Source of the DNA: DMER01 sp003451645
Lineage (GTDB): Bacteria; Pseudomonadota; Alphaproteobacteria; Micropepsales; Micropepsaceae
Direction of reading: 5' to 3'
Assembly (NCBI GenBank): GCA_031976175.1
Contig: DALYLR010000002.1
Span: 108,664 to 172,663 of the forward strand
Length of the DNA stretch: 64,000 nucleotides
In this document: piece by piece, positions 43,525-53,112 of the stretch
Layout: every line of letters begins with the position of its first letter
How positions within the stretch are numbered: position 1 is the stretch's first letter
Notes under the pieces: model-generated
What the model was told of the DNA's origin: nothing
What the model saw: only the letters and a program-made list of their open reading frames with translations
The model's database searches: none
Translations under genes and position numbers: made by a program

Positions 43525-43800
43525 TCAAATCTTGTTATGCGTTCCGTCGCAAAGGGGCGCCTTGTCCGTCTGCTTGCAGGCACAAAAGTACAGCGTCCGG
43601 CTTGCCTCCGCCTTGTACTCTTGTGGCACAAAGGCCGATCCTTTGTGGCTGCCATCGCAAAAGGGCTGCCGTTGCGACTGCCCGCAGGTGCACCACCAAT
43701 AGCTACGGTCAGCCTCAACATCGACCGCGATGGGCGCCTTCTGCGCGACATGACCCTTTGCCGACACTGCCGTGATCTCCTTTGATAACACGCGCCCCAT
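43525..43800 (-). CDS. Double-CDGSH iron-sulfur protein
   Basis: 91 residues. Two CDGSH-type motifs: [18 protein letters not shown] and [18 protein letters not shown], each binding one 2Fe-2S cluster through three Cys and one His. Such small mitoNEET-like proteins have redox or cluster-transfer roles. It is the most upstream gene of the minus-strand group that leads into the exported paralogs and argS. Confidence 0.88.
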   Translation of the reverse strand: MGRVLSKEITAVSAKGHVAQKAPIAVDVEADRSYWWCTCGQSQRQPFCDGSHKGSAFVPQEYKAEASRTLYFCACKQTDKAPLCDGTHNKI

Positions 43801-43876
43801 CTTGGTCTTGCATTTGTCGCAGACACAGCCAAGTTTGCTAGTGTCCCCGAACTCCTCCAGTCAGGTGTGGCGTAAA

Positions 43877-44836
43877 ATGCTTGGCAGCCTTGCAAAAAAA
43901 CAACAGTTACGCCTAAAGCTCGCCGCCCCTCGCGGGTTCTGCGCCGGAGTTGACCGCGCGATCCAAATCGTTGATTTGGCTCTGAAAAAATATGGCGCAC
44001 CGGTCTATGTGCGCCACGAAATCGTCCATAACCGCTTTGTGGTTGATAGCTTGGCCGCCAAGGGCGCCATTTTCGTCGACGAATTGGACGAGGTGCCCGC
44101 AGGCGCACCAGTTGTTTTCTCTGCCCATGGCGTCCCTAAGTCAGTGCCGGCGGAAGCTGAACGCCGAACCCTCTTGGCACTGGATGCGACCTGCCCGTTG
44201 GTCTCCAAGGTTCATGTTGAGGCAGAGCGGCATTTTGAAGCTGGGCTTGAGATCATCCTTATCGGGCATGCGGGGCACCCAGAGGTGATCGGCACAATGG
44301 GGCAATTGCCAGATGGCGCGGTGAGCCTTGTTGAAACTGTGGCCGACGCAACGCGCTTCGTCCCGCGCGACCCGGCAAGGCTCGCCTACATCACGCAAAC
44401 GACCCTGTCAGTAGACGATACAGCCGAGATCGTTGGGGTCCTAAAGGCGCGCTTCCCGCAGATAGCCGGACCTCACAAGGAAGACATCTGTTATGCCACC
44501 ACCAACCGGCAGGAAGCGGTGAAAGCCATCGCGCCAGGCACAGACGTCTTGCTGGTCGTGGGCGCGCCCAACTCTTCAAATTCCATGCGTCTTGTTGAAG
44601 TGGGCAGGCGTGCAGGCGCCAAGGCAGCTCAGCTTGTGCAGAGGGCTAGTGACATCGACTGGGCGCTGTTAGAGGGCGCGCACATCGCGGGGCTCACGTC
44701 TGGCGCATCCGCCCCGGAAGTGCTCGTTGAGGAGGTCATTACGGCACTGAAGGCGCGCTTTGACGTGGAAATTGAAGACGTGGTGGTGGGCACTGAGAAT
44801 GTGCAATTCCGCCTGCCCCGCGTCCTCACCGCCTGA
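43877..44836 (+). CDS. ispH: 4-hydroxy-3-methylbut-2-enyl diphosphate reductase
   Basis: 319 residues. The last step of the MEP isoprenoid pathway, giving IPP and DMAPP. The three cysteines that hold the Fe-S cluster are in [24 protein letters not shown] and [15 protein letters not shown] and EH-type blocks ([25 protein letters not shown]) are present. ATG 43877 was chosen because the core starts soon after; an earlier start at 43772 would overlap the CDGSH gene. Confidence 0.95.
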   Translation: MLGSLAKKQQLRLKLAAPRGFCAGVDRAIQIVDLALKKYGAPVYVRHEIVHNRFVVDSLAAKGAIFVDELDEVPAGAPVVFSAHGVPKSVPAEAERRTLLALDATCPLVSKVHVEAERHFEAGLEIILIGHAGHPEVIGTMGQLPDGAVSLVETVADATRFVPRDPARLAYITQTTLSVDDTAEIVGVLKARFPQIAGPHKEDICYATTNRQEAVKAIAPGTDVLLVVGAPNSSNSMRLVEVGRRAGAKAAQLVQRASDIDWALLEGAHIAGLTSGASAPEVLVEEVITALKARFDVEIEDVVVGTENVQFRLPRVLTA

Positions 44837-44854
44837 CCCCGCTGGTTATCAGGC

Positions 44855-45823
44855 ATGGCTGTTTACACTGACGTTCCCGATGATGTGCTGTTGGCGCTCT
44901 TGGAAATGTATGAGATCGGAACTCCGGTTGCCTTCAAGGGCATTGCCGAGGGGGTGGAGAACTCCAACTTTTTGCTGCAAACGACCACAGGAAATTTTCT
45001 CCTCACGCTATATGAAAAGCGCGTAGCAGCGGCTGAGCTTCCATTCTTCATCGCCCTCATGAAGCACTTGGCCGGAGCGGGCCTTCCCTGCCCGCTGCCG
45101 GTCGCGGACCGCGATGGCCAGATCCTGCAGACACTTTGCGGCCGGCACGCGGCCATTGTCACCTTTCTACCGGGCCTGTCACCCAAACGGCCAGATGCAA
45201 GGCAATGCGCAAGCGCAGGTATGGCCCTTGCCCGCTTGCATTTGGCCGGCGCCAGCTTTCCTCTGACGCGCGCAAATTCCATGGGCCCAAAGGTGTGGCG
45301 CTCCCTATTTGAGCCAAATGTCAAACGGGCAGATGAAATCAGCGAAGGTTTGGCCGGTCTGATCGGAGCGGAGCTCGATGTGCTGATGGAGCATTGGCCT
45401 CAATCCTTGCCGGCGGGGATCGTCCACGCCGATCTGTTTCCAGATAATGTTCTGTTCATTGGCACGACCATCAGTGGCCTGATCGATTTCTATTTCGCCT
45501 GCACCGATGCCTTCGCCTATGACGTTGCGATCTGCCTAAACTCTTGGTGTTTTGAGCCTGATGGAACATTCAACGTCACCAAGAGCCGTGCGTTCTTAGC
45601 CGCCTATCATGCGGTGCGGCCGCTTGAGGCTGCCGAATTGCGTGGGCTTTCGCTTCTATGCCGAGGGGCGGCGCTGCGGTTCCTTCTCACCCGATTGCAT
45701 GATTGGTTGCACCGGGATACTCAAGCTCTAGTGCGCCCGAAGAACCCGCTCGAGTTTCTGCAGCGTTTGCGCTTTCATCAGCGCGTCGTTGATTCCTCCG
45801 AGTACGGGCTGATGGACATTTGA
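44855..45823 (+). CDS. thrB: Homoserine kinase (aminoglycoside-phosphotransferase fold)
   Basis: 322 residues. ThrB type II kinase of the APH fold, usual in alphaproteobacteria: [30 protein letters not shown] at the N-terminus, the catalytic loop [16 protein letters not shown] with HAD-x-F-x-DN, and the metal loop [24 protein letters not shown]. It phosphorylates homoserine in threonine synthesis, completed by ThrC in this same window. Its stop overlaps a TTG start of rnhA. Confidence 0.93.
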   Translation: MAVYTDVPDDVLLALLEMYEIGTPVAFKGIAEGVENSNFLLQTTTGNFLLTLYEKRVAAAELPFFIALMKHLAGAGLPCPLPVADRDGQILQTLCGRHAAIVTFLPGLSPKRPDARQCASAGMALARLHLAGASFPLTRANSMGPKVWRSLFEPNVKRADEISEGLAGLIGAELDVLMEHWPQSLPAGIVHADLFPDNVLFIGTTISGLIDFYFACTDAFAYDVAICLNSWCFEPDGTFNVTKSRAFLAAYHAVRPLEAAELRGLSLLCRGAALRFLLTRLHDWLHRDTQALVRPKNPLEFLQRLRFHQRVVDSSEYGLMDI

Positions 45824-46257
45824 GTACCGTGACGATCTATTGCGATGGCGCGTGCTCAGGCAATCCTGGACCCGGTGGTTGGGGCGCGATTTTGATCCAT
45901 GCCAAGGGCGAGCGAGAGATTTTTGGCGGCGAAGCGCTCACTACCAACAACCGCATGGAACTGACTGCCGCCATAGAGGCGCTCAATGCGATCTCGCGGT
46001 CATGTGCGGTCGACGTCTATACTGACAGCCGCTATGTGATGGATGGCATGCAAAAGTGGCTTGCGGGATGGAAGCGAAATGGTTGGCGCACCGCGGACAA
46101 GAAGCCGGTCAAGAATGATGATCTGTGGGTGAAACTGGACGAGGCAGCCTATCGCCATCAGGTGCGCTGGCACTGGGTGCGTGGGCATTCTGGTGACCCG
46201 CTGAACGAGCGGGCTGACGCCCTGGCGCGCCAGGGAATCGCGTCATTGGGACGCTAA
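45820..46257 (+). CDS. rnhA: Ribonuclease HI
   Basis: 145 residues. Cuts the RNA strand of RNA-DNA hybrids. The four carboxylates are seen in [28 protein letters not shown] and LNERADALA. The start may be TTG 45820 ([10 protein letters not shown], four-base overlap with thrB) or GTG 45829; the former matches the usual MS-x-V-x-I-Y start. Convergent with the CPBP protease, overlapping at the stops by a few bases. Confidence 0.93.
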   Translation: MSTVTIYCDGACSGNPGPGGWGAILIHAKGEREIFGGEALTTNNRMELTAAIEALNAISRSCAVDVYTDSRYVMDGMQKWLAGWKRNGWRTADKKPVKNDDLWVKLDEAAYRHQVRWHWVRGHSGDPLNERADALARQGIASLGR

Positions 46258-47102
46258 AATCCCCTGCCTGTCATCCACCCAAAGGGACGTTCGGCGCGCC
46301 GCAGGTCGAAATCGTCAATGCCGGGAGGCGGCTCTGAGATCGGGCGGTAAATCACCACGGTCGCCATGTCATAGAGGGTGTGGGCGATTATCGCAGGCAC
46401 TAGCGACCCGCTGTAGATGACGCTCACGGCTGCGGTGTAGCCAAAGATACCGGTGGCCAGAATGCCGCCTGCGCCCTGATAAGCGTGCCCCAGGCCAAAC
46501 AAAATCGAGGTTGTAAGCGCCGCGCTCCAAATATCGCCGCCTGCCCATTGGGTGAACAGGATCAGCAGGAACCCGCGAAACACGATCTCTTCCAAGATCC
46601 CGGCCGTCGGGCAAAGCACGAGCAGAAAGGCAGCTTTTTCCGCAAATGTCTTCGGTTGTAAGATAAGGCCTTGGCGCGTGCGCTTCGCACCCAAAGACTT
46701 TGCCAGCGCATAGAAGCCAATGGCGATACCGATCCAGACCAAAAGCAGACCAGCACTCCAAAGAACGATATCGTCCATGGGCGTGTCGGTGATGATGCGC
46801 AGCGATACCAAGAGGTCCGTGATGGTCCGCCCCTGCGGCCACGCAACCGCCATCATGTACAGCGTGATTGCAAAGATGAAGACCAACCACTTGGTCAGCG
46901 GATCAATGAGATAAAGGGCCAGCCGCTCGGAGCCGGCCGTCGCGATGTAGCGTCCTAGGCCCGCGATGCCGGATGCCGCGAACCATGTAATGACAAAAAA
47001 CACAAGCATCAGCGGGACATGGTTCAGCGCGGCCGATCCCGCGACAGCCCACGCCCAGATCGCCTGAAACACCCAAACCAAATCCAACGGCACGTCCCCC
47101 AA
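46254..47102 (-). CDS. CPBP family intramembrane glutamic protease
   Basis: 282 residues. Seven or so membrane segments. The Abi/CPBP motifs [13 protein letters not shown] (EExxxR) and [12 protein letters not shown] (FxxxH) form the active site near residues 190-230, followed by [11 protein letters not shown]. Substrate unknown. The stop overlaps rnhA. The end ([16 protein letters not shown]) is basic and soluble. Confidence 0.88.
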   Translation of the reverse strand: MGDVPLDLVWVFQAIWAWAVAGSAALNHVPLMLVFFVITWFAASGIAGLGRYIATAGSERLALYLIDPLTKWLVFIFAITLYMMAVAWPQGRTITDLLVSLRIITDTPMDDIVLWSAGLLLVWIGIAIGFYALAKSLGAKRTRQGLILQPKTFAEKAAFLLVLCPTAGILEEIVFRGFLLILFTQWAGGDIWSAALTTSILFGLGHAYQGAGGILATGIFGYTAAVSVIYSGSLVPAIIAHTLYDMATVVIYRPISEPPPGIDDFDLRRAERPFGWMTGRGF

Positions 47103-47109
47103 AGAGTGC

Positions 47110-47595
47110 CTATAATAGGCTGAGGACGTGCTCCGCAGAAGAGACTTTGAAGTCGCCCGCTGCTTCTATTTCGAGGCGCGTGACTTTCATGTTGTCGACG
47201 ATCATCGCATAACGCTGGCTGCGTACACCCATACCGAACTTGGTGCCGTCCAGTTCCAATCCCACCTTTTTGGTGAACTCAGCGTTGCCATCCGCGATCA
47301 TATGCACCTTACCGGCAGTTGCTTGGTCCTTGCCCCAAGCATTCATCACAAACGCGTCATTGACCGACAGACAAATGATGTCCGTCACGCCCTTCTTTTT
47401 GAATTCCGCGACGTGTTCAACAAATCCCGGCAAATGGCGGGCTGAGCATGTAGGTGTGAACGCCCCTGGCAACGCGAACAGGACGACCTTCTTGTCTTTG
47501 AACAATTCTTCAGTGGTGACCGGGCCTGGCCCCTTTTCGGTCATATGCATGAGCGTCACTGAGGGAAGCACATCACCAATTTTGATCGTCATCAT
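47110..47595 (-). CDS. Peroxiredoxin of the Prx5/hybrid type
   Basis: 161 residues. The peroxidatic cysteine is C50 in ALPGAFTPTCSARHLPGFVEH. Conserved R in GVRSQRYAMIVDNMKV. It removes hydrogen and alkyl peroxides. Start ATG either 47595 or 47592 (two adjacent Met). It follows the CPBP gene's upstream side with 7 bp between, so the pair may share a transcript. Confidence 0.93.
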   Translation of the reverse strand: MMTIKIGDVLPSVTLMHMTEKGPGPVTTEELFKDKKVVLFALPGAFTPTCSARHLPGFVEHVAEFKKKGVTDIICLSVNDAFVMNAWGKDQATAGKVHMIADGNAEFTKKVGLELDGTKFGMGVRSQRYAMIVDNMKVTRLEIEAAGDFKVSSAEHVLSLL

Positions 47596-47709
47596 CTAGG
47601 TCCCTTTGTTTGCAAGGCTATTCCGGCACCCCCGATTTAGGGCGGTCCTGCACTGGCGGCAACGGAATTTCTGCGTTTGCGGATTCACAGTGCGTTCTAG
47701 GCTGTGGAC

Positions 47710-48720
47710 TCACTCATCCCGAGGCGGCCAAGCCTGAGGCGGCGGTTCAAGAGGGCCAGGATAGACCATAGTGGTTGGCGTTGCTCCAAAGTGCCCAGAC
47801 CGGTCAGCCTGCGCGCCAACGACCCAGATTTGCTCCAAGCTACGCCGTCCATCAAACACAGTGATCCGAACGCGCTCGCCGCGTAACCCATGCTTGAGTT
47901 TGCTGGGACCGTCCTCCAAACTCGCCGCGAAAATCCAACGCTTTTGGCCGTCCTGACTGGCGATCCGCATCGCTTGACGAGGCGGTTCGCCTGGGGCCGT
48001 TTCGAACAGCACCAATGGCTTGCTGAGTCCATACTGCGTTTCTAACTCGACACGAAGCTGCGGCGTGGTTCCACCTTGGCTCACAGTGACCTTGTCGACG
48101 CGAAAACCCGATAAATCCTGGTTGTTTGTCGGAACTGTCGCAGCGAAGCTGTTGATGGTTCGCAAGTGGCGCGATGCAGCATTTGGTTGATCCGCGGGCA
48201 GCGCCGGGACCCTCAACGACAAGGCGGCGAAGGCTGGCACACAAACCATCCGGCACGTTGCGAAGCGAAATTTCAGTTGCAGATCAATATCTTGTCCCGA
48301 TTTTAGAGGAGTCACTTGCAATGGAAAGACCAAATGGTCGCGATAAACGCGCAAAGAATGGCCGAAAAGGTCGTGGCGCTCAGGCGCTGGCCATGACAAT
48401 TCAGGTGCCCATCTCAAATTTCGCGACCCAGTCCAATCGAATGAGGGTGGCATACCGCTCTCGCCGGGGGCACGCCAGTAGGTCCACCACCCTTGACGCA
48501 GCTTGATTTCAATTCCCAAAGGCACGGCCTTTGCCCCGTCAACTCCAGATTGACCAAGTACCAACCTAACAGCTGCGGGTCCCGAGCGGACCCATTCGGT
48601 CTCAAGTGCCTGCGCAATTCTCTGCCCTGGCAAAGGTGACGGTTGTACAAAATGCTGCGCGGAGAGGATGCTTAACAGACATAAAACTACTACAACAGCC
48701 TGGGATAAACGCGTGTACAT
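47710..48720 (-). CDS. DsbD N-terminal domain protein (exported)
   Basis: 336 residues. Signal peptide (VVVVLCLLSILSAQHF, about residues 9-24), then an alphaproteobacterial DsbD-domain pattern: IEIKLRQGWWTYWRAPGESGMPPSFDW, HSLRVYRDHLVFPLQV, and a CxxxC at FRFATCRMVCVPAFAAL. Unlike full-length DsbD, there is no membrane or thioredoxin part, so it is a periplasmic redox or copper-handling partner. Divergent from yqgE with a gap of about 250 bp. Confidence 0.82.
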   Translation of the reverse strand: MYTRLSQAVVVVLCLLSILSAQHFVQPSPLPGQRIAQALETEWVRSGPAAVRLVLGQSGVDGAKAVPLGIEIKLRQGWWTYWRAPGESGMPPSFDWTGSRNLRWAPELSWPAPERHDLFGHSLRVYRDHLVFPLQVTPLKSGQDIDLQLKFRFATCRMVCVPAFAALSLRVPALPADQPNAASRHLRTINSFAATVPTNNQDLSGFRVDKVTVSQGGTTPQLRVELETQYGLSKPLVLFETAPGEPPRQAMRIASQDGQKRWIFAASLEDGPSKLKHGLRGERVRITVFDGRRSLEQIWVVGAQADRSGHFGATPTTMVYPGPLEPPPQAWPPRDE

Positions 48721-48968
48721 TTTGGGTATACTGTTAATCTGCTTTTATGCCCTTTTGTGCATGATATCCCTCGCGACGGCGCTGCGGATGTCCAGGGGGA
48801 AGCGCGTAGACTGCGTCCCATCAGCGTTAGTCGCGAGCTCAACCGTTCCGGTATTGGATCGCGAATTGGGCTCCTCAGCCAGGGTTTCGTGCGCGCAACG
48901 GTACAATCATTCGTGATGGGGACTTTTGGCCTCTTGCGTCTTCCAGCCTTGTAGGAAAGAGGTTAATT

Positions 48969-49580
48969 TTGAAGATGGATTTATTCCGCAGACAGCCACC
49001 CGGAACTGGAAGCCGCAGATCCCAAACCGGGGTACTGCAGGGGCATATCCTTATTGCCTCGCCTGGTGCTGAAGACCCCATGATCGAAAAGGCCGTTTGT
49101 TTCGTTGTGTCTCACAATAATCACGGCGCGATGGGACTTTTGGTTAACAAGCCGGTTGCAAACATTTCTTTCGTGGACTTGCTGAAGCAATTGTCGATCC
49201 ATACGCGTGTGGAGGCACAAGTGCCGGTACAGTTCGGTGGCCCTCGCGAAACGGCACGGGGATTTGTCCTTCATTCTATTGACTACAGCGGGCAGGATGC
49301 GACCGTTGGCGTGATCAACGGCGTGAATCTGACCACAACCGTTGACATTCTAAGGGATATTGCCGAAGGCCGAGGTCCAAAGCAGGCGATGGTCGCTTTG
49401 GGATACCTAAGTTGGCCGAGCGGAGTGCTCGAACGCGAAATGGGAGACAACCTTTGGCAGCACTGCACCCCTGATGAATTCTTGCTCTACAGCCCGGACT
49501 TCGCCGCTAAATGGACGCACGCCATTCGCAAACTAGGGTGTGATCCCTCACAGTTTTCGCGGCATAGTGGCCGGGCCTGA
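48969..49580 (+). CDS. YqgE/AlgH family protein
   Basis: 203 residues. UPF0301: LQGHILIASPGAEDPMIEKAVCFVVSHNNHGAMGLLVNKPV and VPVQFGGPRETARGFVLHS, then the AMVALGYLSWPSGVLEREMGDNLW block. Function uncertain; some members are linked to alginate regulation. The start could be TTG 48969, behind GGAAAGAGG at six bases, or ATG 48975 twelve bases from it. Its 3' end overlaps the convergent EAL gene by 33 bp. Confidence 0.88.
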   Translation: MKMDLFRRQPPGTGSRRSQTGVLQGHILIASPGAEDPMIEKAVCFVVSHNNHGAMGLLVNKPVANISFVDLLKQLSIHTRVEAQVPVQFGGPRETARGFVLHSIDYSGQDATVGVINGVNLTTTVDILRDIAEGRGPKQAMVALGYLSWPSGVLEREMGDNLWQHCTPDEFLLYSPDFAAKWTHAIRKLGCDPSQFSRHSGRA

Positions 49581-52439
49581 CCGCCTCACTGCCTGAATGG
49601 TGCTCAAAGCGGTCTGTTGCTGTGCGGCAAGCAGCTTCTCCGCATTGCGAATCTCGAGCGGTCCACCAAACAAATAACCTTGGGCAAAATCGCAACCAAG
49701 TTGCGCGAGAGCAATTGCCTCAGGCTGACTTTCCACGCCCTCCGCAATGACAGCCATGTTGAGGCTTTGACCGAGAGCTACAATGGATTTCACAATCGTT
49801 TTTGCGTTCGAGCTTTCGGTCATTGTCTGTACAAAGGACCGGTCGATCTTGAGCGCGTCAAAGGGAAACCGTTGAAGCTGGCTCAACGAGGAATACCCGG
49901 TGCCGAAATCATCGATGGCCAGCCCGATCCCAAGCGCCTTCACCTGCTTGAGCGCTTGTGCCGACTTTTCGGGGTCGCTCATGACAACCGATTCCGTGAT
50001 CTCTAGCCGCAGACTGTGCGGTGCCACCGGACTGGACTGAAGTGCGGCCTGGATCTCGCGCTCAAAGTCGTTCCTGAACAATTGCCGGGGTGAGACGTTG
50101 ACGCTCATAAAGTATGGCTGCTTGGCCGGATATATCTGCTGCCAGCGCGCGAGCTGCTCTGCAGCTTGACGAAGCATAAAGGTCCCCAATGGGACGATAA
50201 GTCCGGTCTCCTCGGCGAGCGGAATGAACTCCATAGGATTGATAACGCCGCGTTGATGGTGGCGCCAGCGCATAAGCGCCTCGAAGCCAGCTACCGCGCC
50301 TTGCCTCAAGGCTATGATTGGCTGGAAGACAATCTCGATTTGATTGCGCTCAAGGGCGCGGCGCAAATCCGCGTCAAGGGTCAGGCGCTCGGCGGAGTTC
50401 GTCCGCATTTCCGGTTTGAAGACCTCAAAGCCGCCCAATCCGCTGCGTTGGGCGTGGTGCATAGCGACCTCAGCCTCGCGCAGGGCATCGCCACCCAGAC
50501 GGTGCCGCTGCGCCAGCTCAACCGCACCAATGCTGGCCGCAGGGTAGATGTCTTGCACCCCGACATGCACCGGACTGGCAAGCGCGTCGCGCACGCGCAT
50601 CACGGCTGTGTCCGGCGCATTTCCATAATCATCAGGCAGAAGCAGCATCGCGAATTCATGGGAACCGACGCGCGCCAGAATATCCGCGGGACCTGCGGCA
50701 TCCTGCAAGGCATCGGCGATGTCGTTCAAGAAGCGGTCTCCAGCCACCTCTCCTAGGTTCTCTTTGACCGCGCGTACTCGATCGACCTCAATGGCCATCA
50801 CCACGCCACGCGGGCTCACGCCTGCTTGAGCCATGGTCGCAAAGACCTGATCCAGCCGATTCAGGAACAAACTGCGGCTGGCCAGACCGGTTTCCTTGTC
50901 CAGCTTTTCCTCGTGCGGCTTAACGGCCTCTTTCTGCTTGAGTTCGGTGATATCGCTCACGATGCCAATGCACCGTGACGCGTCGCCGCGCCGGCCAGCA
51001 ATGCAACTGGCTTTAAGCTGCATCCACCGGATCGCTCCGCGGGCATGCCGCATCCGCACGTCCAGCGTGAAAGACGCATTACCTTTGGAACGGTATGTGG
51101 CGATTCCTTCCTCATAGGTGCGCGCGTCGTCTGGGTGCACGAGTGCGGCCCAAGCACGTTCCGAAGTACCGAGACTTCCTTGGCTTAGACCCAACATCGC
51201 CTCGACCGAGGGAGACACGTAGAGCGTGCCCGCTTCGATGTTCCAGTCCCAAAGGCCCTGGTGTGCTGCGGCGAGTCCTAACGCATAGCGGTGCTGGCCC
51301 TCGCGAGCCGCACGCCGTTCCTGAAGCAACTGATCGGCCTCGTCTTCGCTCAAAACGGGTTTTCGCGGCGCTGCGGCAGCAAAAGCCATCAGCAAAAGCC
51401 CCATCACAAAGGCGCCGTCCAGGATCAGTGGCCAGCCAGTCATGGCAGCTCGCCAGCTATCCGGCAACAGCGCCGGAGCTAGACCGGCAAGCAAGATGAT
51501 AAACACCGCCATGACCAGAGACTTGGCTCTGCTGTTACCGCCGGCAAGTTCAATCCCTACAATTCCGAGGCTCAAAAGACCCGCAACCCCAAGCATGATG
51601 GCCAAGATGCTGGTCGCAATCTCAAGGCCCATCGCCGCGACTAATGCCATCGCAATAGCCAAGACGCCGCTTGCCTCAGCCGCCAACGTCCATGGTCTGC
51701 GGTCTTTGGGCATCTCCAACGAAATGGTCAGAAAGCGCAGGGCTGTCGCCGCAAAGGCCGCTCCGGCGAGCGCTAGACCGCCGAGCCCCAGATTGACTAT
51801 GCCTGCACTACCCAACAGTAAGGCCAAGGCTGCTAAAACCGACACCCCGCCCCAAAAGGGCGCCGCTGCAAAGCGCAAGACCGCAAGACCGGTGAGCCAG
51901 GCGGCTGCCGCGATGAGTGCGCCCGCGAACAGGCCACGCAACATCATCGCCTGGGCAATTGTTTTGTCCCACGCTTGTGGTTGCCAAAGCCGCCATGCAC
52001 CTTCGACCTCTACATTTCTGAGTTGGAGTATGACGGTCGCCTTGGCTTTGGGCTCCAAACGGATATCCGCCGTGTAACCTTCCCGGCCAGGGATCATCGC
52101 GGCACTGACGCCTTCACCTTGAACACTTATGGCAACCCAAGGCGAGCCGCGCGCCGCCCAAAATGAGCCAAAGGGTCCAATACTCGCCGGCTCCAGATCC
52201 AGACGGCGGAGAATTGGGGCATCAACAGGATTGACGACATCAAAGGCAAGCCAACGCGGCCGGTCAGCCGGTGCGATGCCCGCCACAATTTCCGGTTTCG
52301 ATTGCAGTTCGCGCAAGGCAATCGAGATTTCGGCTACAGGATGCTCCAGCGGTACCGCCTGCGCACGCGCATGGTTTTGTGCCACCGCGGCGAAGACTGC
52401 GGCTGCAACGAGCAATAGTCGCCAGATTGGGGCCATCAT
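49548..52439 (-). CDS. Membrane PAS-GGDEF-EAL protein, predicted c-di-GMP phosphodiesterase
   Basis: 963 residues. Signal-anchor at the start, an extracytoplasmic region to about residue 165, seven to eight membrane segments (about 170-380), a PAS domain (about 395-510, RMRHARGAIRWMQLKASCIAGR), a degenerate GGDEF domain (ILARVGSHEFAMLLLPDD, GSHEF in place of GGDEF), and an EAL domain (about 690-940) with GFEALMRWRH, NVSPRQL, LEITES, AIDDFGTGYSSL, LKIDRSFV and AEGVE. The catalytic residues of the EAL domain look complete, so it should degrade c-di-GMP; the GGDEF part probably only regulates. Such proteins usually control motility against attachment. Confidence 0.9.
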   Translation of the reverse strand: MMAPIWRLLLVAAAVFAAVAQNHARAQAVPLEHPVAEISIALRELQSKPEIVAGIAPADRPRWLAFDVVNPVDAPILRRLDLEPASIGPFGSFWAARGSPWVAISVQGEGVSAAMIPGREGYTADIRLEPKAKATVILQLRNVEVEGAWRLWQPQAWDKTIAQAMMLRGLFAGALIAAAAWLTGLAVLRFAAAPFWGGVSVLAALALLLGSAGIVNLGLGGLALAGAAFAATALRFLTISLEMPKDRRPWTLAAEASGVLAIAMALVAAMGLEIATSILAIMLGVAGLLSLGIVGIELAGGNSRAKSLVMAVFIILLAGLAPALLPDSWRAAMTGWPLILDGAFVMGLLLMAFAAAAPRKPVLSEDEADQLLQERRAAREGQHRYALGLAAAHQGLWDWNIEAGTLYVSPSVEAMLGLSQGSLGTSERAWAALVHPDDARTYEEGIATYRSKGNASFTLDVRMRHARGAIRWMQLKASCIAGRRGDASRCIGIVSDITELKQKEAVKPHEEKLDKETGLASRSLFLNRLDQVFATMAQAGVSPRGVVMAIEVDRVRAVKENLGEVAGDRFLNDIADALQDAAGPADILARVGSHEFAMLLLPDDYGNAPDTAVMRVRDALASPVHVGVQDIYPAASIGAVELAQRHRLGGDALREAEVAMHHAQRSGLGGFEVFKPEMRTNSAERLTLDADLRRALERNQIEIVFQPIIALRQGAVAGFEALMRWRHHQRGVINPMEFIPLAEETGLIVPLGTFMLRQAAEQLARWQQIYPAKQPYFMSVNVSPRQLFRNDFEREIQAALQSSPVAPHSLRLEITESVVMSDPEKSAQALKQVKALGIGLAIDDFGTGYSSLSQLQRFPFDALKIDRSFVQTMTESSNAKTIVKSIVALGQSLNMAVIAEGVESQPEAIALAQLGCDFAQGYLFGGPLEIRNAEKLLAAQQQTALSTIQAVRRSGPATMPRKL

Positions 52440-52474
52440 GCCTTCAGCGATAGCGGCTCTGTGTTAATGGCGTG

Positions 52475-53068
52475 TTATCCCTTTTGCGCAGCGCGCCAGT
52501 CGTCTTCCAGAATTGCGAACAACAAATGGTCGTGCCAAGTGCCGTCAATCTTCAGATATTTCACCGCATAGCCTTCCTCGCGGAAGCCGCACTTCTCCAG
52601 GACGCGTTTGGATGCGGCATTTGAGGGCAGACACGCCGCTTCAACCCGGTGGAAATTGAGCGCGGTGAAGCAGTGACCAAGCACCGCCTGCACGGCCGCG
52701 GTCATGAGGCCCTTGCCCGCAAAAGGCGCTCCAGTCCAATACCCTAATGAAGCGGCCTGCGCCACACCGCGCCTGACATTCGTCAACGTACATCCACCCG
52801 CCAAGCGTCCATCCGGCAAGATTATCCAAAAGGCATAGCCGCGGTCGTCGCGAATGTCCTGCGAATAGCGGGTCATGCGGCGCCGGTAAGCAGTCTTGCT
52901 CAGTTCATCTGGCCCCCACGTAGGCTCCCACGGCTGTAAGTGATCCCGGCTGATGTCTCGGAGCCTTGCCCATGCCTCATAGTCCGTGCTTTGCGGATAG
53001 CGCAGCGTTGCGACTTTCGCGTCGAGCAGCGGTGAGCCTGGTTTCGCAAACGGGTTCAAGAGCGCCAA
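52475..53068 (-). CDS. GNAT acetyltransferase of the RimJ/RimL type
   Basis: 197 residues. Acetyl-CoA-dependent transferase: QAASLGYWTGAPFAGKGLMTAAVQAVLGHCF (acetyl-CoA pyrophosphate loop), LNFHRVEAACLPSNAASKRVLEKCGFREEGYA and KYLKIDGTWHDHLLFAIL. May acetylate an N-terminus of a ribosomal protein or another target; not defined here. Between the M16 peptidase and the EAL gene. Confidence 0.87.
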   Translation of the reverse strand: MALLNPFAKPGSPLLDAKVATLRYPQSTDYEAWARLRDISRDHLQPWEPTWGPDELSKTAYRRRMTRYSQDIRDDRGYAFWIILPDGRLAGGCTLTNVRRGVAQAASLGYWTGAPFAGKGLMTAAVQAVLGHCFTALNFHRVEAACLPSNAASKRVLEKCGFREEGYAVKYLKIDGTWHDHLLFAILEDDWRAAQKG

Positions 53069-53112
53069 TGGCCTGCCTCTTTGGAGTGTGGTGGGTCTTG
53101 TTCCCTACCGGG

